Positions 52,714-61,614 of a DNA stretch of 64,000 nucleotides are shown piece after piece. Below the pieces are notes generated by a model. The model saw only the letters and a list, made by a program, of their open reading frames with translations. It ran no database searches and was not told the origin of the DNA. Source of the DNA: Arthrobacter sp. MA-N2 (GTDB lineage Bacteria > Actinomycetota > Actinomycetes > Actinomycetales > Micrococcaceae). Position numbers and translations under genes: made by a program. The number at the start of each line of letters is the position of its first letter. Position 1 is the first letter of the stretch. Location of the stretch: NCBI RefSeq assembly GCF_000517125.1, contig NZ_KI912155.1, positions 3,088,034-3,152,033 of the forward strand, written 5' to 3'.

Positions 52714-54162
52714 ATGTCTTATTCAGGAAGCGTTGACCAGACCCGTCAGGTGGACGTTCTCGTCGTCGGCTCCGGCATCAGCGGCTCGGCCGCTGCCATG
52801 ACTGCTGCCCGGCAAGGTGCCAAGGTCGCGTTGTTGGAGAAGCAACAGACCTTTGGCGGTTCGGCCGCCCTCTCAGCCGGCATGTTCTGGACCGCGCCGA
52901 CGATTGACGCATACCGCGCACGGATCCCGCTGGGTAATCTTGAGCTGGGTGCTCGCCTGGTGGGTGACTATGAGGAAGCGCTGGCGGAATTGCGGGCCTC
53001 GGGAGCCAGAGTAGCTGCCGAGCCCAAGCGGGACATCATGACGTTCGGCATCGGGTACTCCACCGACATTCACGCCATTCTGTCCTGGTGTCGGAAGGAA
53101 ATCCTCGCCGCAGGCGGTGAAACGCACGTCGGGCTTGCCGTCATCGAACTGCTGCGCGACGGCCGCTCCGTCACCGGGGCGGTGGCGCGCGACGCCGACG
53201 GCCGCCTCATCCGCTACGACGCACCCGCCGTCGTCCTGACCACCGGCGGATTCCAGGGCGCCCGCGACGAACTCACCCGCCACATCGGCCCGAATGCGGA
53301 CCGGCTGCTGCTGCGCTCGAACCCCGGCAGCGTCGGGGACGGACTGCGGCTCGCCCGCGCCGCTGGCACCGGCGGGACCACCGCCATGAGCACGTTCTAC
53401 GGCCATCTGTTGCCCTACCCGGTCCGCCGCTTCGAAACAGAGGACTACCTGCCCTACTCCCAGTACTACTCCGGTTCGACCGTGATGGTGAACCTGCGCG
53501 GCGAACGGTTCGCCGACGAGACCAAGGGCGACGAACTGCTCAACCAGGACGTGGCCTTCCAGCCCGACGCCCGCGGCATCCTGATCTTCGACGAGCACGT
53601 CCGCACCACCGAGGTAATCGAAGAGCCGTTCCCTGGGCTCGGCTCCATCGACCGCTTCGCCGCCGCCATCGACGCCGGCGGTACCCATGCGCAGGCGCAG
53701 ACCTTGGCCGGGCTCGTCGAAAAGATCTCGGCGTGGGGCGTCGACAGGGAAAACCTCAACGCAACGCTCGAGCAGTACGCACTTGCGGCCGCCCAAGGCG
53801 GTGGCGCGACCCGGGGGGTCCCGGTCTCCGCGGGCGCCCGGGCCCCGGGCACGGGTCCCTTCTATGCCCTCATGGTCCAGCCCTCCATCACCTTCACGTT
53901 CGGCGGTGTGCGCACCAACTGCCACGGCGAGGTACTGGACCATGACGGCCGGCCCATCCCCGGCCTCTACGCCGCCGGTGCCGACATTGGCGGACTGTCC
54001 AACTACGGCTACGCCGGAGGTCTGGCGCCGGCATACATCACCGGACGCTGGGCAGGCCGCTCCGCTACGGAACGCGCCATTGCGGCCCGTATGGTGGTCC
54101 GCGACAACACCCGGGTACTGGTAAATGCAGACCAATCGACGACAGGCACGGAGACTTCATGA
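52714..54162 (+). CDS. FAD-dependent fumarate-reductase-type flavoprotein 2
   Basis: A 482-aa flavoprotein. FAD motifs are VDVLVVGSGISGSAAAMTAA, EKQQTFGGSAALSAGMFW and AVVLTTGGFQGARDEL, and PGLYAAGADIGGLSNYGYAGG sits at the end. The GGLSNYGYAGGLA terminus resembles ketosteroid-1-dehydrogenase-like enzymes. AGAGGAG precedes the ATG. It is about 35 percent similar by eye to its neighbours, so the three enzymes probably have different substrates or successive steps. Confidence 0.9.
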   Translation: MSYSGSVDQTRQVDVLVVGSGISGSAAAMTAARQGAKVALLEKQQTFGGSAALSAGMFWTAPTIDAYRARIPLGNLELGARLVGDYEEALAELRASGARVAAEPKRDIMTFGIGYSTDIHAILSWCRKEILAAGGETHVGLAVIELLRDGRSVTGAVARDADGRLIRYDAPAVVLTTGGFQGARDELTRHIGPNADRLLLRSNPGSVGDGLRLARAAGTGGTTAMSTFYGHLLPYPVRRFETEDYLPYSQYYSGSTVMVNLRGERFADETKGDELLNQDVAFQPDARGILIFDEHVRTTEVIEEPFPGLGSIDRFAAAIDAGGTHAQAQTLAGLVEKISAWGVDRENLNATLEQYALAAAQGGGATRGVPVSAGARAPGTGPFYALMVQPSITFTFGGVRTNCHGEVLDHDGRPIPGLYAAGADIGGLSNYGYAGGLAPAYITGRWAGRSATERAIAARMVVRDNTRVLVNADQSTTGTETS

Positions 54163-55700
54163 GCATGACTACCGCAGACGTCCTTGTTATCGGAGGCGGC
54201 GGCTCCGGAATGAGCGCGGCCATCTCCGCGGCGACCAGCGGAGCCAGCACGATTGTGCTCGAAAAAGCTGCCAAGGTGGGCGGCAGCACCGCAATGTCTG
54301 TCGGGTCGTTCACTGCGGCCAACACCTCCTACCAGTACCGGGCCGGAGTCAACGACAGCATCGAGCTGTTCATCGACGACATGAAAGTGGCCAACGGCGA
54401 ATTCGAGGAAAGGGAGAACAAGGAGCTGCGCCGCGTTCTGGCCGAGAACGCGGGAGCGACCGTGGAGTGGCTCTCCAGCATCGGCGTGCAGTTCCTCGGC
54501 CCCACCCCCGAACCGCCGTACGAGAAGCCGCGCATGCACAATGTCCTCCCTAATTCCTCCGCGTATGCATCGGCGCTGCTGCGTGAATGCCGGAAGCGCG
54601 GCGTCGAGGTGCGCACGTCCATGCGCGTGGACAAACTCCTGTGCAACGCCGCGGGGGATGTCATCGGGGCCCGGGCTAATGGCACTGACTTCTTCGGCCG
54701 GCGCGGCGTCATCCTGGCCACCGGAGACTACTCCGCCTCCACCGAGATGAAAGCCGAGTTCGTCGGGGAAGCCGCTTCCAAGATACCGCCGGTCAACCCC
54801 AACAACACCGGAGACGGATTCAAACTGGGAACCGGAGTGGGCGGAATCATGCTGCAGATGGACCGACTCTACGAGGGGCTGCGGTTCGCGCCCTCAAAGC
54901 GGCCGGACCCCATTAAGATCCTGCCCTCGCACCCCTTGCTGTCCAAAGCCATGCGCCTCGTTGTCGAGCGTCTCCCAAAGAACCTGCTCGCATACGTCAT
55001 CCGGGGTGCCCTGACGAGCTGGGTAGGCCCGAACAACACGATGTACCAGGCAGGAGCCTTGCTCGTGGGGCATTCCGGGAAACGGATAGCCAACGAGGAC
55101 TCCGACAAGTTGATGGCACGCGCCGCGGCCGCGGATGAGAAGAACACCGCCTTCATGATCTTCGACGGCCGGGTCGCCAGGAAGTTCTCTGCCTGGCCGA
55201 ACCCTGTCTCAACCTTTCCGGGTGTGGCTTACGCCTATGTTGACGACTACAAGAGGTACCGCCCCGACGTTTACCACCGGGCTAACACCATCGCTGAGCT
55301 AGCCCTGAGTATCGGTGTGGAACCCTCCGTCCTGCAGTCCAGCGTCGAGGAGTGGAACGCAGACGTCGCCGCCGGAAAGGACTCCCGGTTCGACCGGCAG
55401 CATCTCGGGGGCGGAGTCAGTGAGGGACCGTTCTACGCGTTGGGCCCGATGAACGCCTATGTCACTTTGGCCGATGGCGGCCTGGCCGTCGACACCCAGC
55501 TGCGCGTGACAACAGCCGACGGCGAGGCGATCCCCGGACTGTGGGCCGCAGGATCAACGGGCCAGGGAGGCCTGCAGCTACTTAACCACGGACTGCACAT
55601 CGGCTGGGCGATGGTATCCGGACGGCTGGCAGGCCGCCACGCAGCCCGGTCTCAGAGCCGGCCGGATCTCAAACCGGTTGGAGACATTACAGTCACCTGA
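54159..55700 (+). CDS. FAD-dependent fumarate-reductase-type flavoprotein 3
   Basis: A 513-aa flavoprotein overlapping the previous gene by 4 bp. TADVLVIGGGGSGMSAAISA and EKAAKVGGSTAMSVGSF form the FAD site. GVILATGDYSASTEMKAEF and GLWAAGSTGQGGLQLLNHGL close the fold. A long insert around residues 240-330 (LRLVVERLPKNLLAYVIRGA) sets it apart from the other two. It is the last gene of the operon. Confidence 0.9.
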   Translation: MSMTTADVLVIGGGGSGMSAAISAATSGASTIVLEKAAKVGGSTAMSVGSFTAANTSYQYRAGVNDSIELFIDDMKVANGEFEERENKELRRVLAENAGATVEWLSSIGVQFLGPTPEPPYEKPRMHNVLPNSSAYASALLRECRKRGVEVRTSMRVDKLLCNAAGDVIGARANGTDFFGRRGVILATGDYSASTEMKAEFVGEAASKIPPVNPNNTGDGFKLGTGVGGIMLQMDRLYEGLRFAPSKRPDPIKILPSHPLLSKAMRLVVERLPKNLLAYVIRGALTSWVGPNNTMYQAGALLVGHSGKRIANEDSDKLMARAAAADEKNTAFMIFDGRVARKFSAWPNPVSTFPGVAYAYVDDYKRYRPDVYHRANTIAELALSIGVEPSVLQSSVEEWNADVAAGKDSRFDRQHLGGGVSEGPFYALGPMNAYVTLADGGLAVDTQLRVTTADGEAIPGLWAAGSTGQGGLQLLNHGLHIGWAMVSGRLAGRHAARSQSRPDLKPVGDITVT

Positions 55701-56017
55701 CCGGGAGCGATTGCAGTTGACGGTTGTTCCACCGCGGCATCCTTCCACGGCCTGCGCTCTGTTCGGGGCCAGCTTGATCTTTGTCAAGCAACGTACAGAC
55801 GGCCACGGCAGTCGCTCCAAGCCGGCCTGATGGACGCGACGCTATGAAATCTCGCCCGAAATACTTTTTTGTAATCTTCGTCACAGTAAGCAGTTTCACG
55901 ACTATTTACGCGTGTGACACCCAAGGTCAAGTGATTTGGTCTGGTCGTCACACCAACCTTTTACCCACAGGCGTCGCCGCCCCAAAAAGGCATCGGTGCT
56001 TTTTCTAAAGGAGACTA
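55701..56017. other. Intergenic region, AT-richer
   Basis: A 54-codon frame from 55844 (MKSRPKYFFVIFVTVSSFTT) has a hydrophobic stretch ending in a Cys. It lacks a ribosome site and may be chance. No terminator hairpin was found after the flavoprotein operon. AAAGGAG (56007-56013) is the next gene's ribosome site. Confidence 0.4.
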
Positions 56018-57106
56018 GTGTTGAAACTACTAACTAACCTTTCCGCGGTGGGGGCCGCATGTTTACTGCTCGCGGGAATGGGAGCCTCGGCCAATGCGGC
56101 GCCGTTGCACGGATCCCATCATCCCGTTTCGCACCGAGCCTTGGATATCCACGATGGAACTGCCCAGATCAAGGCTCAGCGCCAGGCCGGACACGGTGCA
56201 TCTTCTGCGCCGCAAACGCAATCCGGTTCCAGCGCGTTCAGTGCCACGGGTCTGCAGCGGTGGACCACTACGAATACTGATTCCACGACAGGCATCAATT
56301 ACTCTTCCACTTATATTGGGGCGGATCCGGCGCTTGGCACCACAAGCACAATCAATGTCTATTTGGTTCCGTTGAACATGGATCTGGATAATGGCGACGG
56401 CACCTCAACCAGCATTGACGCCACCACGGCCGTCAATGACGCGGCGAAAAGTCCTATCTTCGAAAATATGGCCCAAAAGCCCAGCGGCGAAAACACGCAA
56501 TACATAGATGCATACATGCGCGCCAACTTCAACCAGCCAGCTGGATACCACGTCAAGCTGAACCCTGTGGTCAAGCCCGCCGTGACCTTGGCTGTTGGGA
56601 CAGATCAGTACTGGGATTACGGCAGCATCATTGGCGTTAAAGACACCTTGATTTCCGGCCAGGTATCGCAGTCCGCCGCCTATCCCTCGGACGGCATAGT
56701 CATGTACGTCACGCCGGGGGTCTTTGGTGACGACGGAACCGGCAAAGGCTTCGGCGGCTACCATTCCTACGACGGAACCAAGGCACTTGGCTTCTCCAAC
56801 ATCGAAGGCGCCTCGAACGATAACCTGCAAGCGCTCTCCCATGAACTTTCCGAATGGGCGTTTGACCCGACGGTGAACAACGCGACAGGCGGGAACGCCT
56901 CCACGGCAGGCTACGGCTGCCAGACGGACCTTGAGGTCGGTGATCCCGTGAACAACCAGAACTTCACGTTGACAGATGCCTCCGCCAAGACGTGGACGGT
57001 TGAGGACGAGGTCTTTGTTCCGTGGTTCTTCCACACAAACCCGGCCGGGACGTCCAATGGCAAGTACAGCATCCTGGGCTTGGCCAATTACGGCGCCAGC
57101 TGCTGA
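56018..57106 (+). CDS. Secreted protein with HExxE motif, possible metal-dependent hydrolase
   Basis: The 362-aa precursor has a signal peptide (LLTNLSAVGAACLLLAGMG, cleavage near ANA-AP), a low-complexity linker (GHGASSAPQTQSGSSAF), and a globular part from about residue 80. The block LQALSHELSEWAFDPTVNN contains HExxE followed by DP. This pattern recurs in secreted zincin-like proteins, but a third ligand cannot be assigned. Two late Cys (YGCQTD and the final C) may form a disulphide. It starts at GTG 56018 or the adjacent TTG. Its GC content is lower than its surroundings. Confidence 0.75.
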   Translation: MLKLLTNLSAVGAACLLLAGMGASANAAPLHGSHHPVSHRALDIHDGTAQIKAQRQAGHGASSAPQTQSGSSAFSATGLQRWTTTNTDSTTGINYSSTYIGADPALGTTSTINVYLVPLNMDLDNGDGTSTSIDATTAVNDAAKSPIFENMAQKPSGENTQYIDAYMRANFNQPAGYHVKLNPVVKPAVTLAVGTDQYWDYGSIIGVKDTLISGQVSQSAAYPSDGIVMYVTPGVFGDDGTGKGFGGYHSYDGTKALGFSNIEGASNDNLQALSHELSEWAFDPTVNNATGGNASTAGYGCQTDLEVGDPVNNQNFTLTDASAKTWTVEDEVFVPWFFHTNPAGTSNGKYSILGLANYGASC

Positions 57107-57261
57107 CGGTTCCACGCCGCGTGTCCGAAGTTTGCGCGGTAGGAGTGAAAGGGCCGGCCTGCGCTAGTGAACCGCACCCCGAAAATCGGGGCCACAAGTG
57201 AGTGGCCGCTCTAGCCTCGGCCGCTTGTAGCTCCGGATGTATCGCCGGTGCTCCTGCAAAG

Positions 57262-57302
57262 GGAGGTCTCCGTCCATTATTGGACGGAGACCTCCTGTTT
57301 TT
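57262..57302 (+). terminator. Rho-independent terminator
   Basis: A perfect 14-bp stem (GGAGGTCTCCGTCC / GGACGGAGACCTCC) with loop ATTATT is followed by TGTTTTT. It lies 156 bp after the secreted protein gene and separates it from the MarR operon. Confidence 0.92.
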
Positions 57303-57368
57303 CATGGAAGCAGGTGACCGCCCTGTGGATTTATTGGATGTTCAACGCAGGCGTCTACATAGCCAAAG

Positions 57369-57404
57369 GATAGTAAGGCAATCTTTTCAGTTTGCCTTAC
57401 TATC
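57369..57404. promoter_or_regulatory. MarR-family operator
   Basis: GATAGTAAGGCAA and its exact complement TTGCCTTACTATC are separated by 10 bases and end 16 bp before the marR start. Such inverted repeats overlapping the promoter are standard for self-repressing MarR proteins controlling an adjacent efflux gene. Confidence 0.85.
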
Positions 57405-57420
57405 TGATAGCGTCAGAACT

Positions 57421-57870
57421 ATGATTTCTGGCCCCGGACCGGACGCGGCACGGTCGTTCGAAGTCGCCGCTGAACTTCGTGTGCTCATTGGCCAGTTCAC
57501 CCGGCGCCTGCGCGAACATTCGCAGGTGGACAACCTGAGCAATGCGCAAAAGGCCGTGCTGATCCATTTGGAACGCGACGGCAGTGCCACCATGTCCGCC
57601 CTGGCCCGCGTCGAGGGCATGAGACCGCAATCCATGGGTCCCATCATTTCAGCCCTTGCCGGGGCCGGATTGGTCGAGAGCGGTCCGGACCCGGCCGATG
57701 GCCGCCGCAGGATCCTTTCCCTCACCGCTAAAGCCAGAGAGAGCATCAGCGCCAGCCGGGCGGCCAAGGCCGATTGGCTTCACCGCACTATCCAGTCGAA
57801 ACTCACGCCGGACGAGCAGGAACGACTGCCCGGTGCCATCCACCTACTCAAACGCCTTTTGGAGCCGTGA
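57421..57870 (+). CDS. MarR-family transcriptional regulator
   Basis: A 149-aa protein with the MarR winged helix (SNAQKAVLIHLERDGSATMS, LARVEGMRPQSMGPIISALA, GLVESGPDPADGRRRILSLT) and N- and C-terminal dimerisation helices. ATG 57421 was chosen because upstream codons run through the operator. It is the first gene of an operon with a hydrolase and an MFS exporter. Release from the palindrome by a small ligand would induce all three. Confidence 0.9.
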   Translation: MISGPGPDAARSFEVAAELRVLIGQFTRRLREHSQVDNLSNAQKAVLIHLERDGSATMSALARVEGMRPQSMGPIISALAGAGLVESGPDPADGRRRILSLTAKARESISASRAAKADWLHRTIQSKLTPDEQERLPGAIHLLKRLLEP

Positions 57871-57873
57871 CAC

Positions 57874-58440
57874 ATGACCATCACCACGTTGGATCCGCAG
57901 ACCGCCCTGATCATTGTTGACCTCCAGCGGGGAATAGCTGCGTCCCCGAAGGCTCATCCGCTGGAACCGATCGTTAAGAATTCCGCGATGCTGGCGGACG
58001 CTTTCCGTAGCCACGGACTGCCTGTGGTCCTGGTCAACGTCACCGGCGGCGCACCTGGCCGGACAGATCAAAGCAGTAACGGGGCCAGGACGTTTCCCGC
58101 CGACTTTGCCGAGCTGCTACCCGAACTGAACCAGCAGCCAGGCGACCACCTCGTGACGAAGAAGACTTGGGGCGCCTTCACTGGCACTGGATTGGGCGCC
58201 CTGTTGGAAGACTTGGGTGTCACCCAGGTTGTGCTGACCGGCGTCGCCACAAGCATCGGCGTGGAATCTACGGCCCGGAGCGCTCACGAAGCCGGACTCA
58301 ACGTCACCCTCGCCCTCGACGCCATGACCGATTTGAACATGAATGCCCATGAAAACTCCGTGACGACGATCTTCCCGCGACTGGGCGAAACCGGAACGAC
58401 GCAGGAAATCCTGGACGTGCTCAACGCCACCCGATCGTGA
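57874..58440 (+). CDS. Isochorismatase-fold hydrolase, EntB/PhzD-like residue set
   Basis: The 188-aa protein has the catalytic Asp in TALIIVDLQRGI and Lys in LVTKKTWGAF. The position normally occupied by the cysteine nucleophile is Gly in VATSIGVESTAR. True isochorismatases such as EntB and PhzD also lack this Cys and cleave a vinyl ether with Asp alone, so the protein is not necessarily inactive. It starts three bases after the marR stop and overlaps the exporter gene by 4 bp. Its substrate may be the compound that MarR senses. Confidence 0.85.
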   Translation: MTITTLDPQTALIIVDLQRGIAASPKAHPLEPIVKNSAMLADAFRSHGLPVVLVNVTGGAPGRTDQSSNGARTFPADFAELLPELNQQPGDHLVTKKTWGAFTGTGLGALLEDLGVTQVVLTGVATSIGVESTARSAHEAGLNVTLALDAMTDLNMNAHENSVTTIFPRLGETGTTQEILDVLNATRS

Positions 58441-59843
58441 CCGCACCGAACTCGATCGGTGTACCGCCTTCGGTAGGATCCCCCAGCCCACTGGGCTGGA
58501 GGTTCACGGCACCGCTGCTGCTCGGTTCCACGCTGAATCCGATCAACAGCTCGATGATCGCTACCGCACTGGTGGGTATCGGGATTGATTTCAAGTCTGG
58601 TCCGGAGGCCACTGCCAGCCTCATTTCCGTCCTGTATGTATGCAGCGCAGTGGCCCAGCCGACCATGGGAAAACTCTCTGTCATCTTCGGCCCCAGACGT
58701 GTTTTTCTCTCCGGGGTAGCTATCCTCCTGTTGGCTGGAGTGGTCGGAGTGCTGGCGCCCAGCCTGGAAGTGCTGCTCGTTTCGCGGGCGCTGATCGGCA
58801 TCGGGACTTCCGCGTGCTACCCGACGGCGATGGCATTGGTGCGCAGGCGTGCGGACGAGGCCGGCATAGGCGTACCGGGCCGGGTCTTAGGTAATTTTTC
58901 GATCGCAGCGCAAGTGACCGCCGTCGTCGGCCTGCCCTTGGGCGGCGTGCTGGCGGGCTACTTGGGTTGGCGGGCCCTCTTCGCGGTGAATATACCGTTG
59001 GCGGTGCTGGCGTTCTCTTTCACGCTGCTCGGCGTGGCCAAAGACGCGCCCGCGCAAAGGCAGGGCCGCGGAACCCTGCTCAGAATGCTTGACCTGCCGG
59101 GAATCGCGCTTTTCACCGGGGCGGTCACCTCGTTGCTGGTGTTCCTTTCCTCGCTTACGACGCCGGTCTGGTGGCTTGCCGTGCTGGCCCTGGTGCTGGC
59201 CGGGCTGCTGATGTGGCGAGAGCGCCACGCGCGCAGTCCGCTGATCGACGTCCGGATGCTCGGAAGGAACCGACCACTGCAACGGACATACCTTCGCTCG
59301 ATCTTGGCTGCACTGGCTACATACACCGCGATGTACGGGTCCAGCCAGTGGATGGAACAAAGCGTGGGGCTCAACGCCGCAACTGTAGGGCTGATCCTGA
59401 TCCCGCTGAGCCTGACGAGCATTGTGGTTGCGAGGCTCGTCTCCGGCCGGGGCTGGATCCGCTGGCCGCTGATTCTTGCGGGCCTGGCACTGACGCTGTC
59501 CGCGACGGTGATGCTGCTGGCCAACCAGGGCTCCGGCGTGGTGCTGCTGATCGGAATGACCTTGTTGCTGGGCCTGACCAACGGCTTCAGTAGTTTCGCC
59601 AATCAAGCAGCGTTGTACCTGCAAACGTCAGTCGCGGAGATTGCCGTGGCCTCGGGGCTGCTGCGGACCTCCATGTATCTTGGTGCCATCGGGTCCTCCA
59701 GCCTCATCGCGATCGCCTTCGGGCCGACGGCCACTGACGCAGGTTTCCACACCTTGGCGTGGATTCAGCTTGCGATCGGGGCCATGATGGTGGCGCTGAC
59801 CGTGGTGGACCGCAGCGTGCCGGCGGTCGCTGCGGAGCATTGA
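58437..59843 (+). CDS. MFS drug/proton antiporter
   Basis: A 468-aa protein with about 14 hydrophobic segments, resembling the DHA2 group. The first helix (PLLLGSTLNPINSSMIATAL) and motif A variant (QPTMGKLSVIFGPRRVFL) are typical, as is GIGTSACYPTAMALVRRRA for motif C. The GTG start overlaps the hydrolase stop (GTGA). With MarR and a hydrolase in the same operon it is probably an inducible exporter of an antimicrobial or aromatic compound. Confidence 0.88.
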   Translation: MTAPNSIGVPPSVGSPSPLGWRFTAPLLLGSTLNPINSSMIATALVGIGIDFKSGPEATASLISVLYVCSAVAQPTMGKLSVIFGPRRVFLSGVAILLLAGVVGVLAPSLEVLLVSRALIGIGTSACYPTAMALVRRRADEAGIGVPGRVLGNFSIAAQVTAVVGLPLGGVLAGYLGWRALFAVNIPLAVLAFSFTLLGVAKDAPAQRQGRGTLLRMLDLPGIALFTGAVTSLLVFLSSLTTPVWWLAVLALVLAGLLMWRERHARSPLIDVRMLGRNRPLQRTYLRSILAALATYTAMYGSSQWMEQSVGLNAATVGLILIPLSLTSIVVARLVSGRGWIRWPLILAGLALTLSATVMLLANQGSGVVLLIGMTLLLGLTNGFSSFANQAALYLQTSVAEIAVASGLLRTSMYLGAIGSSSLIAIAFGPTATDAGFHTLAWIQLAIGAMMVALTVVDRSVPAVAAEH

Positions 59844-60007
59844 GCCCGACGGCGGTGGCCGGAAGTGGTCCTGGCGCGTCATAGGAGCTCCGCGAGTTGT
59901 CCCCTTTTGGGTGAATTCTGCCTGGTACCGCGGGCCTCACGGATCCTTCACAGGGGCCCCCGCTACAATAGGGCCGTCCGTATTTTCCCTGGAGAGGTAG
60001 TTCCCTT

Positions 60008-61534
60008 TTGGTCACTCGCCACGATGCACCCAGCCCTGAGCCGGGCAACTCGCCGCCTGCCGCCTACCCGGGCCAAGGAAAACTGGCTGTTCGTAGCCGA
60101 AGGTTCAGTTTTCGCCGTGCGCCTCGCTGGTTCAAGATCACCAGCGCCGCAGTGACGGTATTACTGGTCGCAGTCATCGCGTTTGGAGGCTATTGGGTAT
60201 GGCGCCTTCAGTCCAATATTTCATCATCGGCACTCGGGGCCGGAGGCCTTAGAACAGAAGGCCCGGTCGACGACAGCAAGGACCGGCTCCAAATTCTCGT
60301 ACTGGGTACTGACACCCGGAGCGGGAAGAATGGGCAGTTCGGCACAGCCGACCAGTCATCCGGCTACGGACAATCGGACGTCATGATGCTGTTGGACATT
60401 TCGGCGGACAATAACCACGTCAACGTCATCAGTCTCCCCCGCGACTTGCTGGTCGATATCCCGGCTTGCACCGACAACAAAACCGGCCAGCACTATGCCG
60501 CACGGCCCGGCGCCATGATCAATAGTGCAATGGCCGAGGCGGGCATCGGCTGTGCTGTTGACACTGTCAACAAGCTCACGGGTTTGGAAGTTGACCACTT
60601 CATGATGGCCGACTTCAACGCCGTGACCGAATTGTCCAAGGCCGTCGGCGGCGTCGATGTCTGCGTGAGCTCGGCAGTCAACGATCCTGACTCCGGACTG
60701 CACTTGCCCAAAGGCACCTCGCAGGTGGAAGGCGATCAAGCGCTGGCCTTCCTACGGACCCGCCATGCATTCTCGGACGGCGGGGACCTCGGACGGATCA
60801 AGGCACAGCAATCATTCCTCGGTTCCCTCGTGCGCAAGCTCAAGGCTGACGGCACGCTCGGAAATCCCCAGAAGTTGCTCGGCATCGCCGATACGGTGAC
60901 AAAGAACCTTACCGTTGATGACGGGCTCGCCTCGGTTCCGGCCCTCCTGACCATCGCGGGCAGGCTCAAGAACATCGATCCGGCCAAGGTTAATTTCATC
61001 ACGGTGCCGAATGTCCCGGCCGCATCAGATCCGAACAGGCTCGATCTCGACCAACCAGCTGCCAGCACCTTCTTCGCGGCGCTGAAACAGAGCGCCGATC
61101 TCAGCCAGCCTGCAACTGGCGCCGCACCGTCGGCTGCCCCCTCTACAGAGACTCCGAAAGCCGCTTACGACAAGGCGCTCCAGCCGATCACCGTCGCCAA
61201 CGGAACAGGCGTGACCGGCAGGAGCCAGGAGATCGGGACGCTCCTCTCCTCCGGCGGTTTCACGAAGCTAGCCCGGATTCAGGCCGATGTCAGGCCCGAA
61301 ACCATGGTTTACTACGGTGCCGGGTTTGCCGACGTCGCAGCGGACGTTGCCGCAATGTTTGGTTTGCCAGCGACAAGTATCCAGCAAGTTGCGAGCGTGC
61401 AAGGCGTCCAGCTCTACGCCGGGCAGGACTTTGCCACAGGGAACAAACCGACACTTCCGGCTCCCAAGCCGAATGATGTGGTTTCCCAGACCGCACAAGA
61501 CCAGACCTGCCAGACAACCAACCCGGCCGGATAG
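60008..61534 (+). CDS. LytR-CpsA-Psr family cell-wall ligase
   Basis: A 508-aa protein. A cytoplasmic basic region is followed by one membrane helix (ITSAAVTVLLVAVIAFGGYW). The LCP domain has LQILVLGTDTRSG, DVMMLLDISADNNHVNVISL, PRDLLVDIP and ALAFLRTRHAFSDGGDLGRI, with the Arg/Asp residues that hold the polyprenyl pyrophosphate. A LytR_C domain follows (ITVANGTGVTGRSQEIG). LCP proteins transfer wall polymers to peptidoglycan; in actinobacteria this is arabinogalactan or teichoic-type polymer. The TTG start at 60008 follows GGAGAGG by ten bases. A TACAAT -10 lies near 59963. Confidence 0.9.
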   Translation: MVTRHDAPSPEPGNSPPAAYPGQGKLAVRSRRFSFRRAPRWFKITSAAVTVLLVAVIAFGGYWVWRLQSNISSSALGAGGLRTEGPVDDSKDRLQILVLGTDTRSGKNGQFGTADQSSGYGQSDVMMLLDISADNNHVNVISLPRDLLVDIPACTDNKTGQHYAARPGAMINSAMAEAGIGCAVDTVNKLTGLEVDHFMMADFNAVTELSKAVGGVDVCVSSAVNDPDSGLHLPKGTSQVEGDQALAFLRTRHAFSDGGDLGRIKAQQSFLGSLVRKLKADGTLGNPQKLLGIADTVTKNLTVDDGLASVPALLTIAGRLKNIDPAKVNFITVPNVPAASDPNRLDLDQPAASTFFAALKQSADLSQPATGAAPSAAPSTETPKAAYDKALQPITVANGTGVTGRSQEIGTLLSSGGFTKLARIQADVRPETMVYYGAGFADVAADVAAMFGLPATSIQQVASVQGVQLYAGQDFATGNKPTLPAPKPNDVVSQTAQDQTCQTTNPAG

Positions 61535-61545
61535 CTGAAAGACCG

Positions 61546-61585
61546 AGCGCCCTCCGCCTTGCTTTTCGCGACGGAGGGCGCTTTG
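61546..61585. terminator. Bidirectional terminator between convergent genes
   Basis: AGCGCCCTCCG (61546-61556) pairs with CGGAGGGCGCT (61572-61582), then TTTG. On the other strand the stem is followed by CGGTCTTTC. It lies between the convergent LCP and permease genes. Confidence 0.8.
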
Positions 61586-61614
61586 CTGGTTTCCGGCACT
61601 GACTGAAGACCCGG

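Noticed and set aside
55844-56008. Small lipoprotein-like frame MKSRPKYFFVIFVTV
   Set aside because: Hydrophobic stretch and Cys are suggestive, but there is no ribosome site and the frame overlaps the promoter region of the next gene.
58240-58275. Loss of the catalytic Cys as proof that the isochorismatase-like protein is dead
   Set aside because: EntB and PhzD, which are active, also have Gly-type residues here, and Asp and Lys are intact.
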